This document shows, in pieces, positions 11,300-21,658 of a stretch of DNA of 64,000 nucleotides (position 1 is its first letter; the number at the start of each line of letters is the position of its first letter). The stretch spans positions 386,501 to 450,500 of the forward strand of contig JAMJFZ010001222.1 in assembly GCA_026225945.1 (NCBI GenBank), in the 5' to 3' direction. The stretch is from Cricetomys ansorgei. Lineage: Eukaryota; Chordata; Mammalia; Rodentia; Nesomyidae. The translations under genes and the position numbers were made by a program. The notes beneath the pieces were generated by a model. The model was given only the letters and a program-made list of their open reading frames with translations. It was not told the DNA's origin and did not search any database.

Positions 11300-11530
11300 A
11301 GAAGTTCCCATAAACCCATGTGGCACACAATCCCAAAAACAAGCTAGAGTTGCCAGAACGACTGCACCTAACCAAATCATAGCCACCTGCATCAGGCATT
11401 CCAAATCCAACTCGTAAACAACTCTACCACAGCTGGGGTGGGAACACAAACCTAATCCAAACACCATTTTGCGTTTTTAAAGAAACCAAAATAACAAATA
11501 CTTCTTCCAAGTGTTCCTCTACAGTCATCA
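11300..11530. repeat. Dispersed repeat, family unknown (copy 2)
   Basis: Shares its second half with 1180-1400 ('ccaaacaccattttgcgttttta...accaaaataac'). It lies between the LTR/PBS and a pol-like remnant. It may be retroviral internal sequence, but no coding similarity was seen. Confidence 0.4.
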
Positions 11531-11889
11531 GGAAAGCTCATACAGTTATGACTTTTCAGATAGTCAGATACACTGTCAGAATCCTACAGTGGCTCTCTAG
11601 GTCAGAGAGGACAACTATCAAGACACACAAAATGGAAGCTGATCAAATTCTCTTTCCTTTTCTTACTATCATTGTATTCTTCTTTAGAAATTTCTAATGA
11701 AAGAGTGGAACTGACAGGTTCTCAGTGAAGCACCCTGTGTATGCACAACCCTCCTTTCCCTATGTTATCAGACAAAATTTTTAAATGTCAATTTTTAGTT
11801 TTTAAAAATGTTTTGACATAAAACAAGGTTGTATGAAACTATGACATGCCCTCAATTCAAACAGCTTCAGCCTCTAAGGTTTTAAAACA

Positions 11890-12020
11890 AGACAATAGCC
11901 ATTTCAGGAAGAAGCAGCTGAAGTAACTATTTCCTTTGGAGAAACAGCTCTTGGTTTGCTACTGGACTCAGTGAAAACTGACTAGAACATTAAGTGACCA
12001 TGCAGTCAAGCTTAGTTGTT
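11890..12020 (+). pseudogene. Possible retroviral pol (RNase H region) remnant
   Basis: A short plus-strand stretch, read with stops, has the residue order of the retroviral RNase H segment around its Glu-Lys-x-Leu-Leu-x-Cys-Tyr-Trp signature (about 11930-11975). It is interrupted by in-frame stops and is clearly dead. It lies about 1 kb after the LTR/PBS. Whether it belongs to the same provirus is unclear, since it looks more like class I. Confidence 0.4.
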
Positions 12021-12269
12021 ATTGGATGCATTTAAGTCCAAATTCTAGCAGGCCCAAATGGACTCTCAAGGCATAACTGAGTTGTAAATCAGACTGATGG
12101 TGATAAGTACAGAACCTGGCCTTTAGGAGACACATATAACTAACAGCTGAAGAAGAAATTAATAAACTATAGCAGTCTTCTTCCAGGTCTCCCTGCATCC
12201 AGCTTATGTTTTCTACAATTCAGGATCTCTACAACTGCCAAAGCCAGCTTTTAAAAAGGTTCATCTAAA

Positions 12270-12430
12270 GCTGGGAAGTAGTGGCACATGCCTTTAATCC
12301 CAGCACTCATTCAGAGGGCAGAGGCAGGCAGATCTCTGTGAATTCGAGGCCAGCCTGGTCTACAGAGTGAGTTTCAGAATAGCCAGAGTTACAATGGAGA
12401 AACCCTGTCTCCAAAACAAACAACAAAAGG
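12270..12430 (+). mobile_element. B1 SINE
   Basis: 'agctgggaagtagtggcacatgcctttaatcccagcac' through 'gaggccagcctggtctac' to 'accctgtctccaaaac'. A well-preserved B1. Confidence 0.95.
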
Positions 12431-12654
12431 CTCATCTGGTTATAAACCTCTTACTGACAGTGGCACAAAATTAGACCTTCTTAATGTAATGTAAAAATCA
12501 CTTTAAAATCCGGCCCCAACTTTTCCTTTATCATTAAGTCAACTTTATCTAGTTCATAGATGCTTCGCTAACAGTAGCCAAAACTAGAAACATCCTCAAT
12601 GTTCATGTACAGCATACAGGTAAACAAACTGCTTTATATCTGTGCAATGGAACA

Positions 12655-13170
12655 AGCCTGTCCTGAACGGTTTTCTTCTATCAATCTGAGAAGAGGCACC
12701 TCAACTGAGAAAATGTCTCCATCAGATTCCTTGTAGGCAAGTCTGCGGAGCACTTTCTTGATTAATAATTATACAGGAAAGCCCGGAACACTGTGGGCAG
12801 TGTCACCCTCGGCAGGTGGTCCTAAGTTATAAAGAAAGCAGGTTGACCCAGGCATGGTGGCACACACCTTTAATCCCAGCATTCAGAAGGCAGAGGAAGG
12901 CAGATTACTATGAGTTCAAAGCTGGCTACAAAGTAATACCCTATCTCAAAAATAAAAGGGGAAAAGCAAGCAAGCAAGCAAGCAGGTTGAATAAGCCATG
13001 AGGAGAAAGCTAGTAAGCTGCACTCCTCCATGGCTTCTGTTTTAGGTACTGCCTTGAGTTCCTGCCCTGCCCTCCCTCCATCATGGACTGTAACCTATAA
13101 TAAACTCTTTCCTCCCCAAGTTGCTTTTGGTCATGGTGTTTTATCATAACAATGGAAACCCTAAATAAGA
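12655..13170 (-). mobile_element. Rodent mid-repetitive element, split by a B1
   Basis: The minus strand carries the start signature (gttttatcat... 'accatgaccaaaagcaactt') near 13140. At the other end it has 'cactgtgggcagtg' and 'caatctgagaagaggcacc'. It is the reverse of the copies at 14.4, 16.6 and 37.8 kb. Family name uncertain. Confidence 0.7.
12847..12979 (+). mobile_element. B1 SINE with intact target-site duplication
   Basis: 'cccaggcatggtggcacacacctttaatcccagc' starts a B1 whose tail ends in (aagc)n. It is flanked by direct repeats aagcaggttga at 12836-12846 and 12980-12990, so it jumped into the pre-existing mid-repetitive element. Confidence 0.9.
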
Positions 13171-13596
13171 GAAACTATAAGAAGAGTCTTTAGCAATAAA
13201 AATGAAGTACAGTTGTTTCCTATGCTCTGCCCAATTTTCTGTTATTTACAGTAGAGGAGCAAGTCTAAAGTCTATCATCACTTACGCCATGAAGACAGCA
13301 GAAGACATTTCTGAGCTCTTCTTTCACTTTATCTCACTCCGTGTTTGCTCCTAGACTTTGCTGAGCAGTTCTTGTGTCTGTATTTTCCTGCTTTGGCCAT
13401 TTCCTTCTCATGCAACACAAGACAATTTACAGACTACTTCACCTTTACAGATCTTCAATTTCACCAGAAAGACATATTTTTTTCCTTTTCTGTCTGTATA
13501 GCACATTGGTCACACAGGCTACATTTCTCTCAAGGCACTCTGAAGCTGGGCTTGTATTCCTACTAAAACAGATTTCTAATAGTAATGACAACTGTT

Positions 13597-13757
13597 ACAA
13601 TTTGGAGATTTGGTATGTGCCAGGCACTGTTCTAAATATTTGATGATGAGGAGACACAGGGAGCTGAAGTAAACTGCTTGAGATCGCATACTCAGTAGTG
13701 GTAGGGCCAGAATGTGAAGCCAGTCTGAGTCCAGAGCTCATTGCACTGTCTCTTATG
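13597..13757 (+). mobile_element. MIR SINE
   Basis: 'atgtgccaggcactgttctaaat' and then 'gtgaagccagtctgagtcc' follow the MIR order. Confidence 0.7.
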
Positions 13758-14602
13758 AATTCCTGGATAGCAACAACTGTGGCTTATGCCATACCCACAG
13801 TACCTCAAATATCTGTGGAATGAATTAAAATTTATAATTTTCTCTTAGTCATCAAGAAAAAGTTCTTCATAAGTAATATAGGTTTTCAGTCAGTAATTAC
13901 AGAACTGAATCTAGAAAGGGTCTTTCATAAACACAGAAGACTAAAATTAAATTTCTAATAACAAAATGAAAGAACTCTGGAGAATTTTGCCATACAGAAA
14001 AATCTAAAGGGTTCTCTAGATAGACAAGTAACTAAAGTGGCTATGAAGCAAGGGTCTTCTCGAAGGAATCAATGTCCCCTCTAGAGAGGAGACTAAAGCC
14101 ACACTTTAACTCCTACAATTGCATACTAATGAACCCCACCTATCTGAATCTAAAATAGAGAGCAGAGCATTTTGAAGGCAAAAGCAAAAAGGTAAAGTAT
14201 TTAAATAAGCTTTTAATTATAAAAGCCCAATCTGTCCAGAATAATCAAAGAAAATAAAGCCACATCACTCAAAGAAGTCAGCTGCACTTACACAACACTT
14301 CGGACCATTCCATAGCAAGAGGCATCTGTGTCATCTTATAACCAAGAACTGTCCATAAAACCTCAGAAACATTCAAGCTATCACTAGTGAAGAGTTGCTC
14401 TAGTTTGCTTTTCTTTTGCTGTTTTAAATACCATGACCAAAACCAACTTGGGAAGAATAGGGTTTATTTCCTTTTATACTTTCAGGTAACAGTTAATTGC
14501 TGAAGGAAGTTGAAGGGAAAAATGAAGCAGAGATCATGGAGGTATGCTGTTTACTGGCTTTCTTACAAGCTAGCTCTCTGCTAGCTAGCTTACTTGCTTG
14601 CT

Positions 14603-14700
14603 TTCGTCCTTCTCCTCCCCCTCCTCCTCCCCCTCCTCCTCCTCTTCCCTCTTCCTCATCTTCTTTTTCCTCAACCTCTTCCTCCTCCTTTCTCTTGTTT
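14603..14700 (+). repeat. CCT/CTT polypyrimidine tract
   Basis: About 100 bases of cctcct/ttcctc. Read through, it gives a run of Pro then Ser codons, which is an artefact of the repeat. Confidence 0.9.
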
Positions 14701-14705
14701 GTTCA

Positions 14706-14832
14706 GTTTGAGTCAGTCTTTCATGTTGCATTGGCTGTCCTGGTACTCACTATGTAGGTCAGGCTGGTCTTAACTCACAGAGATCCACCTTCCTCTGCCT
14801 CTTGAGTACTGGGATTAAAGGCATACTAGGCT
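14706..14832 (-). mobile_element. B1 SINE
   Basis: 'ggctgtcctggtactcactatgtag...gtcttaactcacagagatcc...actgggattaaaggcata' is B1 in reverse orientation. Confidence 0.9.
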
Positions 14833-15276
14833 CTGCTAGCTTGCTTATACAGTCCAGGTCCACAAGCTTGGGATGGTGCTGAGTTATCAGCACCCATATT
14901 GTGCTGGGCCCTCCCACATGAATCATCAATCAAGACATGACTACAGGCCAATCTGATCAAGGTAATTGTCTCTGTCCAGGTTGACTCCAGGTTGTGCCAA
15001 ATAACTAGAATAATAGCATATCAAGTAAACTTACAAAAGCTAAAAATACTTAAATATAAATGATGCATACAGAAATATAAATGATTAAAATATATATTAC
15101 ATTCAAGTGAGACAGGTGGCAATGAAACCACAGGGCACATGTTGTGCTGGATGGAAGGAAGAAGTTGGCTCGCTGTGGCTACCTTTGGCTTCTCCCATAC
15201 TAATAATCTACCTAGGCATTCTTACAAACCACTGTCCAGCTTCAACAGGTCCATAGCCCCTCATCCAAAGCCCCTT

Positions 15277-15672
15277 GTCTTAGTCATTTTCTACTGCTGT
15301 GAAGAGACACCATGACCAAGGCAATTCTTATAAAAGAAAACATTTAACTGGGGCTCGCTCACAGTTTCAGAGGGTTAGTCTGCTACCATCACAGTAGGAA
15401 TCATGGCGGGCAGCACTCATGACACCGGAGCAGTAGTTGAGAGCTATATCCTGATCTGCAGACCAAGAGAGAGAGAGACTGAGCCCGGCATGGGTTTCTG
15501 AAACCTCAAAGCCCACTCCCAGTGACACACTTTCTCCAACAAACCCACATCTACTCCAACAAGGCCACACCTCCTAATCCTTCAAATTCTTCTCAAATAA
15601 TGCCACTCCCTGATGACTAAGTATTCAAATATCTGAGCATATGGGACCATTTTCATTCAAACCACGACACCC
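15277..15672 (+). mobile_element. Rodent mid-repetitive element
   Basis: 'tgtgaagagacaccatgaccaaggcaa' to 'acctcctaatcc...aatgccactccctgatgac' and 'tattcaaatatctgagc'. A related but distinct subtype of the same family; a fragment of it recurs at 40.45 kb. Confidence 0.75.
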
Positions 15673-16606
15673 CTGAACCAAATATCTTTCAGAGTGCAAT
15701 TCTTTTCTAATCTTAGGACGGTGCTTTTAATCCTACACTCCAGGAAGGACCCTGTAATCAAACATTAATATTTCTGCAACAAAATGAATATTCACATTCA
15801 CTGGGATGAACAAAAGCTATAAAGTTTCACACCTATTAAGGTCAGAATTTGAGTCTGAAAAAAATACATTCTGTTCTCTGAGCTTTTAAGATTTTTTAAT
15901 TGTGGGGAAAGAACCATATTCATTGCATCACTGAATTAAACTTTTTTCACTAAGAAGGGCTTTTTTTACAAGCCAAATCAAGGTCCAACAGTAGTTTCCA
16001 GACAGTTTTGAGCTGGGAATGTCATTGGATATCACCTTGGGAAACCCTTTACTTCACTGTTTAGTAACTGAAAGCCCAGAAAGATGAAATGAGTTGCCTG
16101 GGGTCATGTGCTGTGTACCTGCAGAAATGAAATTGGTGACATAAGCCTGCAGTCTCCCAAGCCTCTTCCTTTCTCCCCTTCTCTTCCTCTCTGTCCTGGT
16201 CTCTGCCCATCCCTACTACACCTTGATTTGAAATGACGCATCTCTAGTTTTTAAAATATTAAAATCAATATAGACAACAAGTTGAAAAAGCAGGATAGAG
16301 TTCTCTGTACCTTGGACCCAGCTTCACTGGACAGTGACAAAATATTACTTGTAGCATAATGCTAAAATCCTCCCCAAATCGGTGCTATTCTATTTTCATT
16401 TTCAGCAGTTTTTCAATCTTGTATTCAGACTGGTCTAGATTCATGTAACTGTCACCACAAGACTCTGAACTGTTCCATCAGCATGACATACCTCTTCGGT
16501 TTTTTCACTCCTCCCTGCTCCCCACTTGCCACCTAACTAGAAATCATTTATCTGTTCTCCATCTCTACAGTTTGGGCATTTTTAAACTGATATAAATGTT
16601 GTCTGC

Positions 16607-17010
16607 CTTAGTTTGGCTTCTATTGCTATGATAAAATACTGATCAAAAGCAACTTATGGAGGAAATGCTTATTTGGCTTACATATGCCAGTCATAGCCAA
16701 CTGAGGGAAGCCAAGGCAGGAACCTTGGAGGCAGGAGCTGATGCAGAGAACAGGGAAGAAGACTGCTCACTGCTTGCTCAGCCGCCTTTCTTATACAACC
16801 CAGAACCACCTGCCCAGGGTGCTGCACTGCCCAGGGTGCTGCACTGCCCAGTGGGCTGGGCCCTCCCACATCAATCATTAATCAAGAAAATGTGCTGCAG
16901 TCTTGCCTACAAGCCTATAAGGAGCTCCTTGCCTACACGGAGCATTTTCTCAATTCAGTTCCCTCTTCCCAGATGACTCCAGCTTTTTGTCAAATTGATA
17001 ATGATGATGA
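16607..17010 (+). mobile_element. Rodent mid-repetitive element
   Basis: 'ttctattgctatgataaaatactgatcaaaagcaact' to 'ccagatgactccagcttttt...caaattgat'. Contains a small internal duplication of 'gcccagggtgctgcact' at about 16813-16846. Confidence 0.8.
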
Positions 17011-17031
17011 TAATAATAATAATAATAATAT
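16996..17031 (+). repeat. GAT/AAT trinucleotide repeat
   Basis: gatgatgataataataataat run at the 3' end of the mid-repetitive element. Confidence 0.85.
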
Positions 17032-17105
17032 AAAATCACATTGTATAAATGGAATTACACATTATATAAACTTGTGAAACTGAGTTCTTAAAAAATTGGT
17101 ATTAG

Positions 17106-17230
17106 AAAGCTGAGTATGGTGGCTTTAATTCCAGAACTCAGGAAGTAGAGGCAGATGGATGGATTACTCAGTGTTCCAGGCCAGTCAGGGTTACAGTGTG
17201 AGACCCTGTCTTCAAGAAAGACCCAAAACT
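17106..17230 (+). mobile_element. B1 SINE, short
   Basis: 'agctgagtatggtggctttaattccag' through 'ccaggccagtcagggttac' to 'gaccctgtcttcaag'. Confidence 0.85.
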
Positions 17231-17379
17231 TTACAATACACATTGATGGCATGCACTCCCGGACCACTGTGAAGTGTCTCCACAGTTCAGTAGTGCTAGA
17301 ATAACTGCCCTTTAGTTTCTAACCTTTTTCTCTGAGTTTGACTACCTGGGATCCTTGTGTAAGCAGAATCACACAATAT

Positions 17380-17700
17380 GTGTTTTTTATGAGTTGCTCA
17401 TTTCCCTTAGACTATATTCTCAAGGTTCATCTCTGTCGTAATATGTGCCAGTTTGGATTTTTTTAAAAGTTGAGTAACATTCCACTGTATGCATATATCA
17501 CATTTCATTAATGCATTCACCCACTGATGGACAAATGAGATGCTTCTACCTCTGGCTATTGAAAATAATGCTACAAACATAAATGCATAAATATCTGAGA
17601 CTCTGCTTTCAACTCTTTGGAAATATATTTAAAAGTAGAACGACTGAGTCACATGGAAACTCCTAATTTTTTGAAGAATAAAAAACTTCTTCACTTAGCA
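17380..17700 (-). mobile_element. Ancient L1 (L1M type) fragment
   Basis: 'gagtaacattccactgtatgcatat...ttcacccactgatggac...gctattgaaaataatgctac' is the reverse of a mammalian-wide L1 3' region. The same element probably continues at 18455-18780. Confidence 0.7.
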
Positions 17701-17799
17701 TAATTCCTTTGGGATGCATTTAAGTTGTATGCACTGATACCAACATTCTTTTTCTTATTAAGTAGTGTTTGTGTTTAGGATAGCACATTTATGTTCAAA

Positions 17800-18128
17800 C
17801 AACTTTGCATACATGCGGAGGCAAGAGGTGGACATTGGGTGTCTTCCTTGATTTTGTTCCATCTTGTATTTTGAGACAAGGTCTTTCTCATTAAACTCAT
17901 TGAGTTCAATCTGTCTCTCATTGAGCTCACTAATTGGATATGCTGGCTGACCAATGGGCTCAAAGGGTCATCCTGTCTCCGAACTGTACCCTTAAACTCG
18001 GGTTACAGAATCAGTCGTACACATTCTTGGTGCCCAGCTTTTTTGTGGGTACTTGGAATCTAAATTCAGGTCCTCAGGCTTGCTCAGTAGGCAAGTCAGA
18101 AACTGAGACATCTCTTCAGCTCCAACAA
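17800..18128 (-). mobile_element. Rodent SINE-like repeat, B4-type, name uncertain
   Basis: 'gtggacattgggtgtcttccttgatt...ttgagacaaggtctttctcattaaa' to 'aggtcctcaggcttgctcagtaggcaag...catctcttcagctcc'. Two more copies lie at 18.8 and 26.9 kb. Confidence 0.65.
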
Positions 18129-18246
18129 ATAGAACTTTATGGTTTTGTATATACAGCAGTTTGATCAACCATTCACCAATGGTTTGGGTTGATCAGGTTG
18201 GGGCTACTCCAAATACCCATGCTGAGAGTATCTTCCTTTGTGCTCA

Positions 18247-18250
<4 letters not shown>

Positions 18251-18294
<44 letters not shown>
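18251..18294 (+). repeat. (TG)22 microsatellite
   Basis: Uninterrupted tg dinucleotides next to a B1. Confidence 0.98.
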
Positions 18295-18295
<1 letters not shown>

Positions 18296-18304
18296 TGGGA
18301 GGGG

Positions 18305-18450
18305 CGGATTTCGAGACAGGGTTTCTCTGTGTGACTCTGGCTGTCCTGGAACTCACTCTATAGACCGGGCTGACCTCAAACTCACAGAGTTCGCCTGCCT
18401 GCCTGCCTCTGCCTCCCAAGTGCTGGGATTGAAGGTGTGTGCCACTGTCT
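18305..18450 (-). mobile_element. B1 SINE
   Basis: 'gagacagggtttctctgtgtgactctggctgtcctgg' to 'tgctgggattgaaggtgtgtgccac', a well-preserved reverse B1. Confidence 0.95.
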
Positions 18451-18454
18451 TCCT

Positions 18455-18780
18455 CTTAATTACCAACACTTTGCTGACAAGACTTTGGCAAACTTACAGC
18501 CAACTTTCAACATCATAAACACCCATATATAGATTCTGATATAGACATGTTTTTATTTCTTTGGAATGTTTTTGAGTACTACTGATGATGTATAGCATAT
18601 ATTTAATCTTACAAGAAATTGACATTCTCCAGATCATACCAATTTACATTTCTATATGCAATGCAATTTAGTTTTTCTGTTTCTTCACCAGGATGTCACA
18701 TTTCATTCCTTCTCATAAGCATGAGATAGAATGACATAGTAATGTAACTGCATTTTTCTAAGGCTAATGCTGTTGAACAT
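18455..18780 (-). mobile_element. Ancient L1 (L1M type) fragment
   Basis: 'gacattctccagatcatacc...aatttacatttctatatg' through 'taatgctgttgaacattcat' is the expected continuation of the L1M copy at 17.4-17.7 kb. Confidence 0.6.
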
Positions 18781-18819
18781 TCATAAGCCCACAGCCATTT
18801 TTTTGTTCAATGCATTTTT

Positions 18820-19020
18820 TTTTCTAGACAGTCTCTTGTTCAGCCCAAAGTTTGCTGGTTTACTAGAAAGCTGGCCAGCAAGCCACCAGACTCCTCCAGT
18901 CTATATCCTCAGTGCTGGGATTACAAGCTTCCAGCCTTTTTTCTACGTGGTTGCTGGGTATCAAATTCAGGTCCTTGTGCCGGCACAACAAGCATTTTAC
19001 TAACAAAGACATCTCCCAAA
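18820..19020 (-). mobile_element. Rodent SINE-like repeat, B4-type
   Basis: 'gctggccagcaagccaccagac...agtgctgggattacaagc' to 'caggtccttgtgccggcac...agacatctccc'. Same family as 17800-18128. Confidence 0.6.
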
Positions 19021-19172
19021 ACCCTCTTTGTACTATTTTTATTCTGGCCACTTTTCTGGATGTTTGAAATAAATTACAAGTCACAAGGTATGAGTTGTTT
19101 TTTAAGTGGAAGGTTTAAAGCTATTCCAGCATTAAGTGGGAGAAACCTTAGGAGGATAATGACTTCTACCTG

Positions 19173-19244
19173 GATAGTCCTATACCTGGTATTTGCTGTT
19201 AGGAGCCAGATAGTCCTATACCTGGTATTTGTTGTTAAGAACTG
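19173..19244 (+). repeat. 36-bp tandem duplication
   Basis: The unit beginning gatagtcctatacctggtat occurs at 19173 and again at 19209, differing at a few bases. Confidence 0.9.
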
Positions 19245-19602
19245 TCTACTTTGTTTCTCCTGTCTCACTCTTTCTGTGGGTGAACACTTTAAAAGTGGGG
19301 AAATGTAAATTAATCTATTCCGATTTTAAATACCACTTCTTAAATGTGACTACACATGCATCTGTTTGATATCTCACAAATCATTGAAGCATCAGCACCT
19401 CTAACAGTTAAGTGAAAATGTTTTTTCACTTAAAACCATTTATCCACTGAGCTGAGTCAACGTTAAGTCAACGCTGAAGAACATTAAAGTGACACCAAAG
19501 AATGTCTAAAAGGATCAAAGGAAAAAAGGGATAAACGAACTGGCCAGGCACAGAGTTAGCACGAGTGGGTGCGGGCGGGTTAGTGGAGAGGGGGTCGCTC
19601 AC

Positions 19603-19901
19603 CTGGCTGTGGTAAGCAGAGGGTGCTGAGTTCCCACCAGCTTCCGCACCTGCATAGCGATGTTGCTGAGCTCGTCGCTCAGCAGGCACCGGAGGCTCAT
19701 GAAGGACGCGGGGTAGCCCACGATCTTCTCTGCCTCTGATACCACCTGGTTCCAATGTGCTGGAGACCTGGAAGACCGACCACGCCAGGAGCCTACCGAG
19801 GAGACTGTGTCGAGGGATCTGGAACACCACCACGGGCGATGTGGGGGACCAGAGGCCCCGAGATAGCCGGACAAGCGCAACAGCAGCTGCCGAAGGCTCA
19901 T
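19603..19901 (-). CDS. PDSS2: PDSS2 exon 1 coding part: all-trans-decaprenyl (solanesyl) diphosphate synthase subunit 2
   Basis: The minus-strand reading starts [15 protein letters not shown] and runs through 99 codons plus two bases to ...[13 protein letters not shown]. This is recognisable as mammalian PDSS2, including the conserved stretch [20 protein letters not shown]. The start is firm: an in-frame TAA (19905-19907) lies one codon upstream of the ATG. The exon ends AGCCAG followed by GTGAGC (donor GT at 19602-19601), a phase-2 junction. The first 30 residues carry Arg, Leu and Ser with no acidic residue before Asp31, as expected of a mitochondrial targeting peptide. Family knowledge: PDSS2 pairs with PDSS1 in the mitochondrion to make the long polyprenyl tail of coenzyme Q. 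The later exons of the synthase fold lie beyond the left edge of the window. No frameshift or stop is seen. Confidence 0.96.
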
Positions 19902-20138
19902 GGTTTAAGTGTGAGAGGATCAGGGACCTGGGGAAGGTGTCCAGAAATGGCACAGGAAACAAGGGATGAAGAGGAACTTTCAGAAACTAAAAGGAAATGG
20001 CGACTCCAGGCCACACGGAGAAGTGTGGCTTTCTGGAGCTGTAACCAGGAACAAAGTTTGCTGTTTCTGCAGCTCAGGTAGCCTAGCGATACAGGAGCCA
20101 CCTGTGGTAGACACCACAATCACTGGCTACAAGGGGGA

Positions 20139-20149
20139 CGCCATGTTGG
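20139..20149 (-). promoter_or_regulatory. YY1-like site in the PDSS2 leader
   Basis: The minus strand reads CCAACATGGCG, close to the YY1 core ATGGCG, and in the orientation of PDSS2 transcription. YY1 sites in this orientation often lie just downstream of the start of housekeeping and mitochondrial-protein genes. Occupancy is inferred. Confidence 0.5.
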
Positions 20150-20811
20150 CGGCATGGAATGCGGCCTGCCGTAAAATAGGGGCGGGCTGATGCGCGGCAA
20201 CGAGTGCTCCTTACTTTACGGCACAGCGGAGACCGCCCCTGGGGCGGAGCCCGGTCGGTGACCGGAAGGCGAGGGGACCGTGTGCCGCCTCTGCCCTTGG
20301 ACTTGAGTATCCGGCTTGCAGGGATGGGCTCGGCGGCCGGCACGGCTCAAAGCTTACGTAAACGAGTACCTGTGTCCTTAGCCGGCGTCAGAGTGAGGTC
20401 GCGGGGCCGCGGCGCGGGCAGTGCGCCCTGGGCCCTCGGCGGTGGCGGCGGGCGCAGGCGGGCCGCCCCTCCTGCTGGGGCGCTGGTCCTGCGGTCGGGC
20501 CGGGCTCTGGAGTCCTCAGCTCCCTCTCCGCGTGTCGGCCTTTCCGCCTGTGAAAACCCAGACAGCGCAGCTGTGCCTTCTGCACTAGGATGCTGTGAGG
20601 ACGAAATGAAACGTTGCTTGCTCCCCTCTTCTCGTTTCCGGGCTCCAGGATTGAAAATTCACTGGCCTGACTGCATTTCCCGAATTAACTCTATCTTTTG
20701 TTGCATTTTAACGATCCCTCCCTGCGTGTTGGGGGGAAAACTGAGTGAGGCACAGCCAAATTGTAAATTGCTGTGGTCAGATGAAGCAGGAGTGTGAACC
20801 CAGAGAATCTG

Positions 20812-20915
20812 GATTTTTTTTTTTTTTTTTCCTCCCTGTTTGGATGCTAGGGATAGAAGCCAGGCCTCATGCACAGTGCTAGATTAGTGATCTACTTCTA
20901 AGCCATATACCCACC
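20812..20915 (-). mobile_element. B4/RSINE-like SINE fragment
   Basis: Poly(T) run then 'ggatgctagggatagaagccaggcctcatgcac...taagccatatac', the tail motif of B4/RSINE in reverse. Confidence 0.6.
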
Positions 20916-21521
20916 TAACAATCCGATTACTTGAAGACATACTGTTAACCACAAAATTAAGTAATATGCTACCAAAAATTCTTTTTATGGCTAAAGAAAA
21001 AATTTCAGTGTGATGATGGTTTCAGTAATGGATGGAACTTTTTTATAGTTCAGGGTTGCCCGAGACTGTAGCAGAGACTGACCTGTAACTTCTGGGCCTC
21101 TCTGCCCTGCTAGTGCTACGTATTCAAGTATGTCTAGCGCATCTTGCCCTTTCTGATTACACAGAACAAGTGTTAGTAGTCCTTGTTAATGGTAAAGAAT
21201 ATCACAAAACCCTAGGTTTAATGCTTTGCAAAAGAAAAAAAAAGTAAAATTTTAAAAGGTAATATAAAAGTAATAAAGGACTTGTTAATTTTTACACTCA
21301 GGAATAGTTTTTAAAACTCACTCAAACTTTCAAAATTCATAGTTGATATTTTTTAAGTTCACATCATGTAAATGAACTAGATTTTTAAACTACATATAAA
21401 ATGAAGATTTAAAAGACAAAGAGAAATTGTTCACACAGAAAAACAAATGCTTTTATCTACAGAAGGTTTATCTGCAGACTTCCTTTGAATGCCAAATCTG
21501 TGATTTAAGAATTGTACTTAC
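20916..21521. other. AT-rich intergenic DNA
   Basis: Nothing recognised beyond A/T-rich sequence. Confidence 0.4.
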
Positions 21522-21658
21522 AGGCCAGGAATGGTGGTACTTGCAAGTGCTCAGGATGCAGAAGCAGAAGGATCTCTGAATTCAAGGATGGCCTGATCTA
21601 TGTAGCCAGTTTAGGCTAGCCAGAGCTCCATAGTGAGACCCTGTATCAAAAAAATAAA
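21522..21658 (+). mobile_element. B1-related SINE
   Basis: 'aggccaggaatggtggtact...caaggatggcctgatctatg...gagaccctgtatcaaaaaa'. An old, diverged B1/PB1. Confidence 0.8.

Larger units (their letters stand above)
14397..15010 (+). mobile_element. Rodent mid-repetitive element, interrupted
   Basis: Starts 'taccatgaccaaaaccaacttggg' and resumes after inserts at 'gctgggccctcccacatgaatcatcaatcaagac', ending near 'ggttgactccaggttgtg'. It is interrupted by a CCT-rich tract and a B1. Confidence 0.75.
1..19602 (-). other. PDSS2: PDSS2 intron 1 (5' part, continues past the left edge)
   Basis: Everything left of the exon 1 donor at 19602-19601 is transcribed as PDSS2 intron 1 on the minus strand. No second PDSS2 exon was recognised here. 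It contains SINEs, MIRs, an RPL23 pseudogene, LTR pieces and two minisatellites, listed separately. Large first introns are typical of PDSS2 in mammals. Confidence 0.9.
19560..20600. promoter_or_regulatory. PDSS2: PDSS2 CpG-island promoter
   Basis: This stretch is GC-rich with many CpGs, in contrast to the AT-rich flanks, and spans PDSS2 exon 1 and its upstream region. Visible motifs are a GC box (GGGGCGGGC, 20179-20187), an inverted pair of GC boxes (CCGCCCC and GGGGCGG, 20233-20247), an ETS/GABP-like ACCGGAAG (20261-20268) and a YY1-like site at 20139-20149. There is no TATA box. This is a typical TATA-less housekeeping promoter. Transcription probably starts between about 20.1 and 20.3 kb on the minus strand; the exact start is inferred. 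Confidence 0.85.

Noticed and set aside
14497..14757. Frame with a Pro/Ser run
   Set aside because: Produced by the CCT-rich tract within a mid-repetitive element.
19468..19962. 164-codon minus-strand frame overlapping PDSS2 exon 1
   Set aside because: It overlaps the real PDSS2 frame in another register and has no family match.
20204..20797. Plus-strand frame of 197 codons running divergent from PDSS2 out of its CpG island
   Set aside because: Composition follows the GC-rich island, and there is no domain or recognisable homology. A divergent non-coding transcript is possible, but a protein is not supported.
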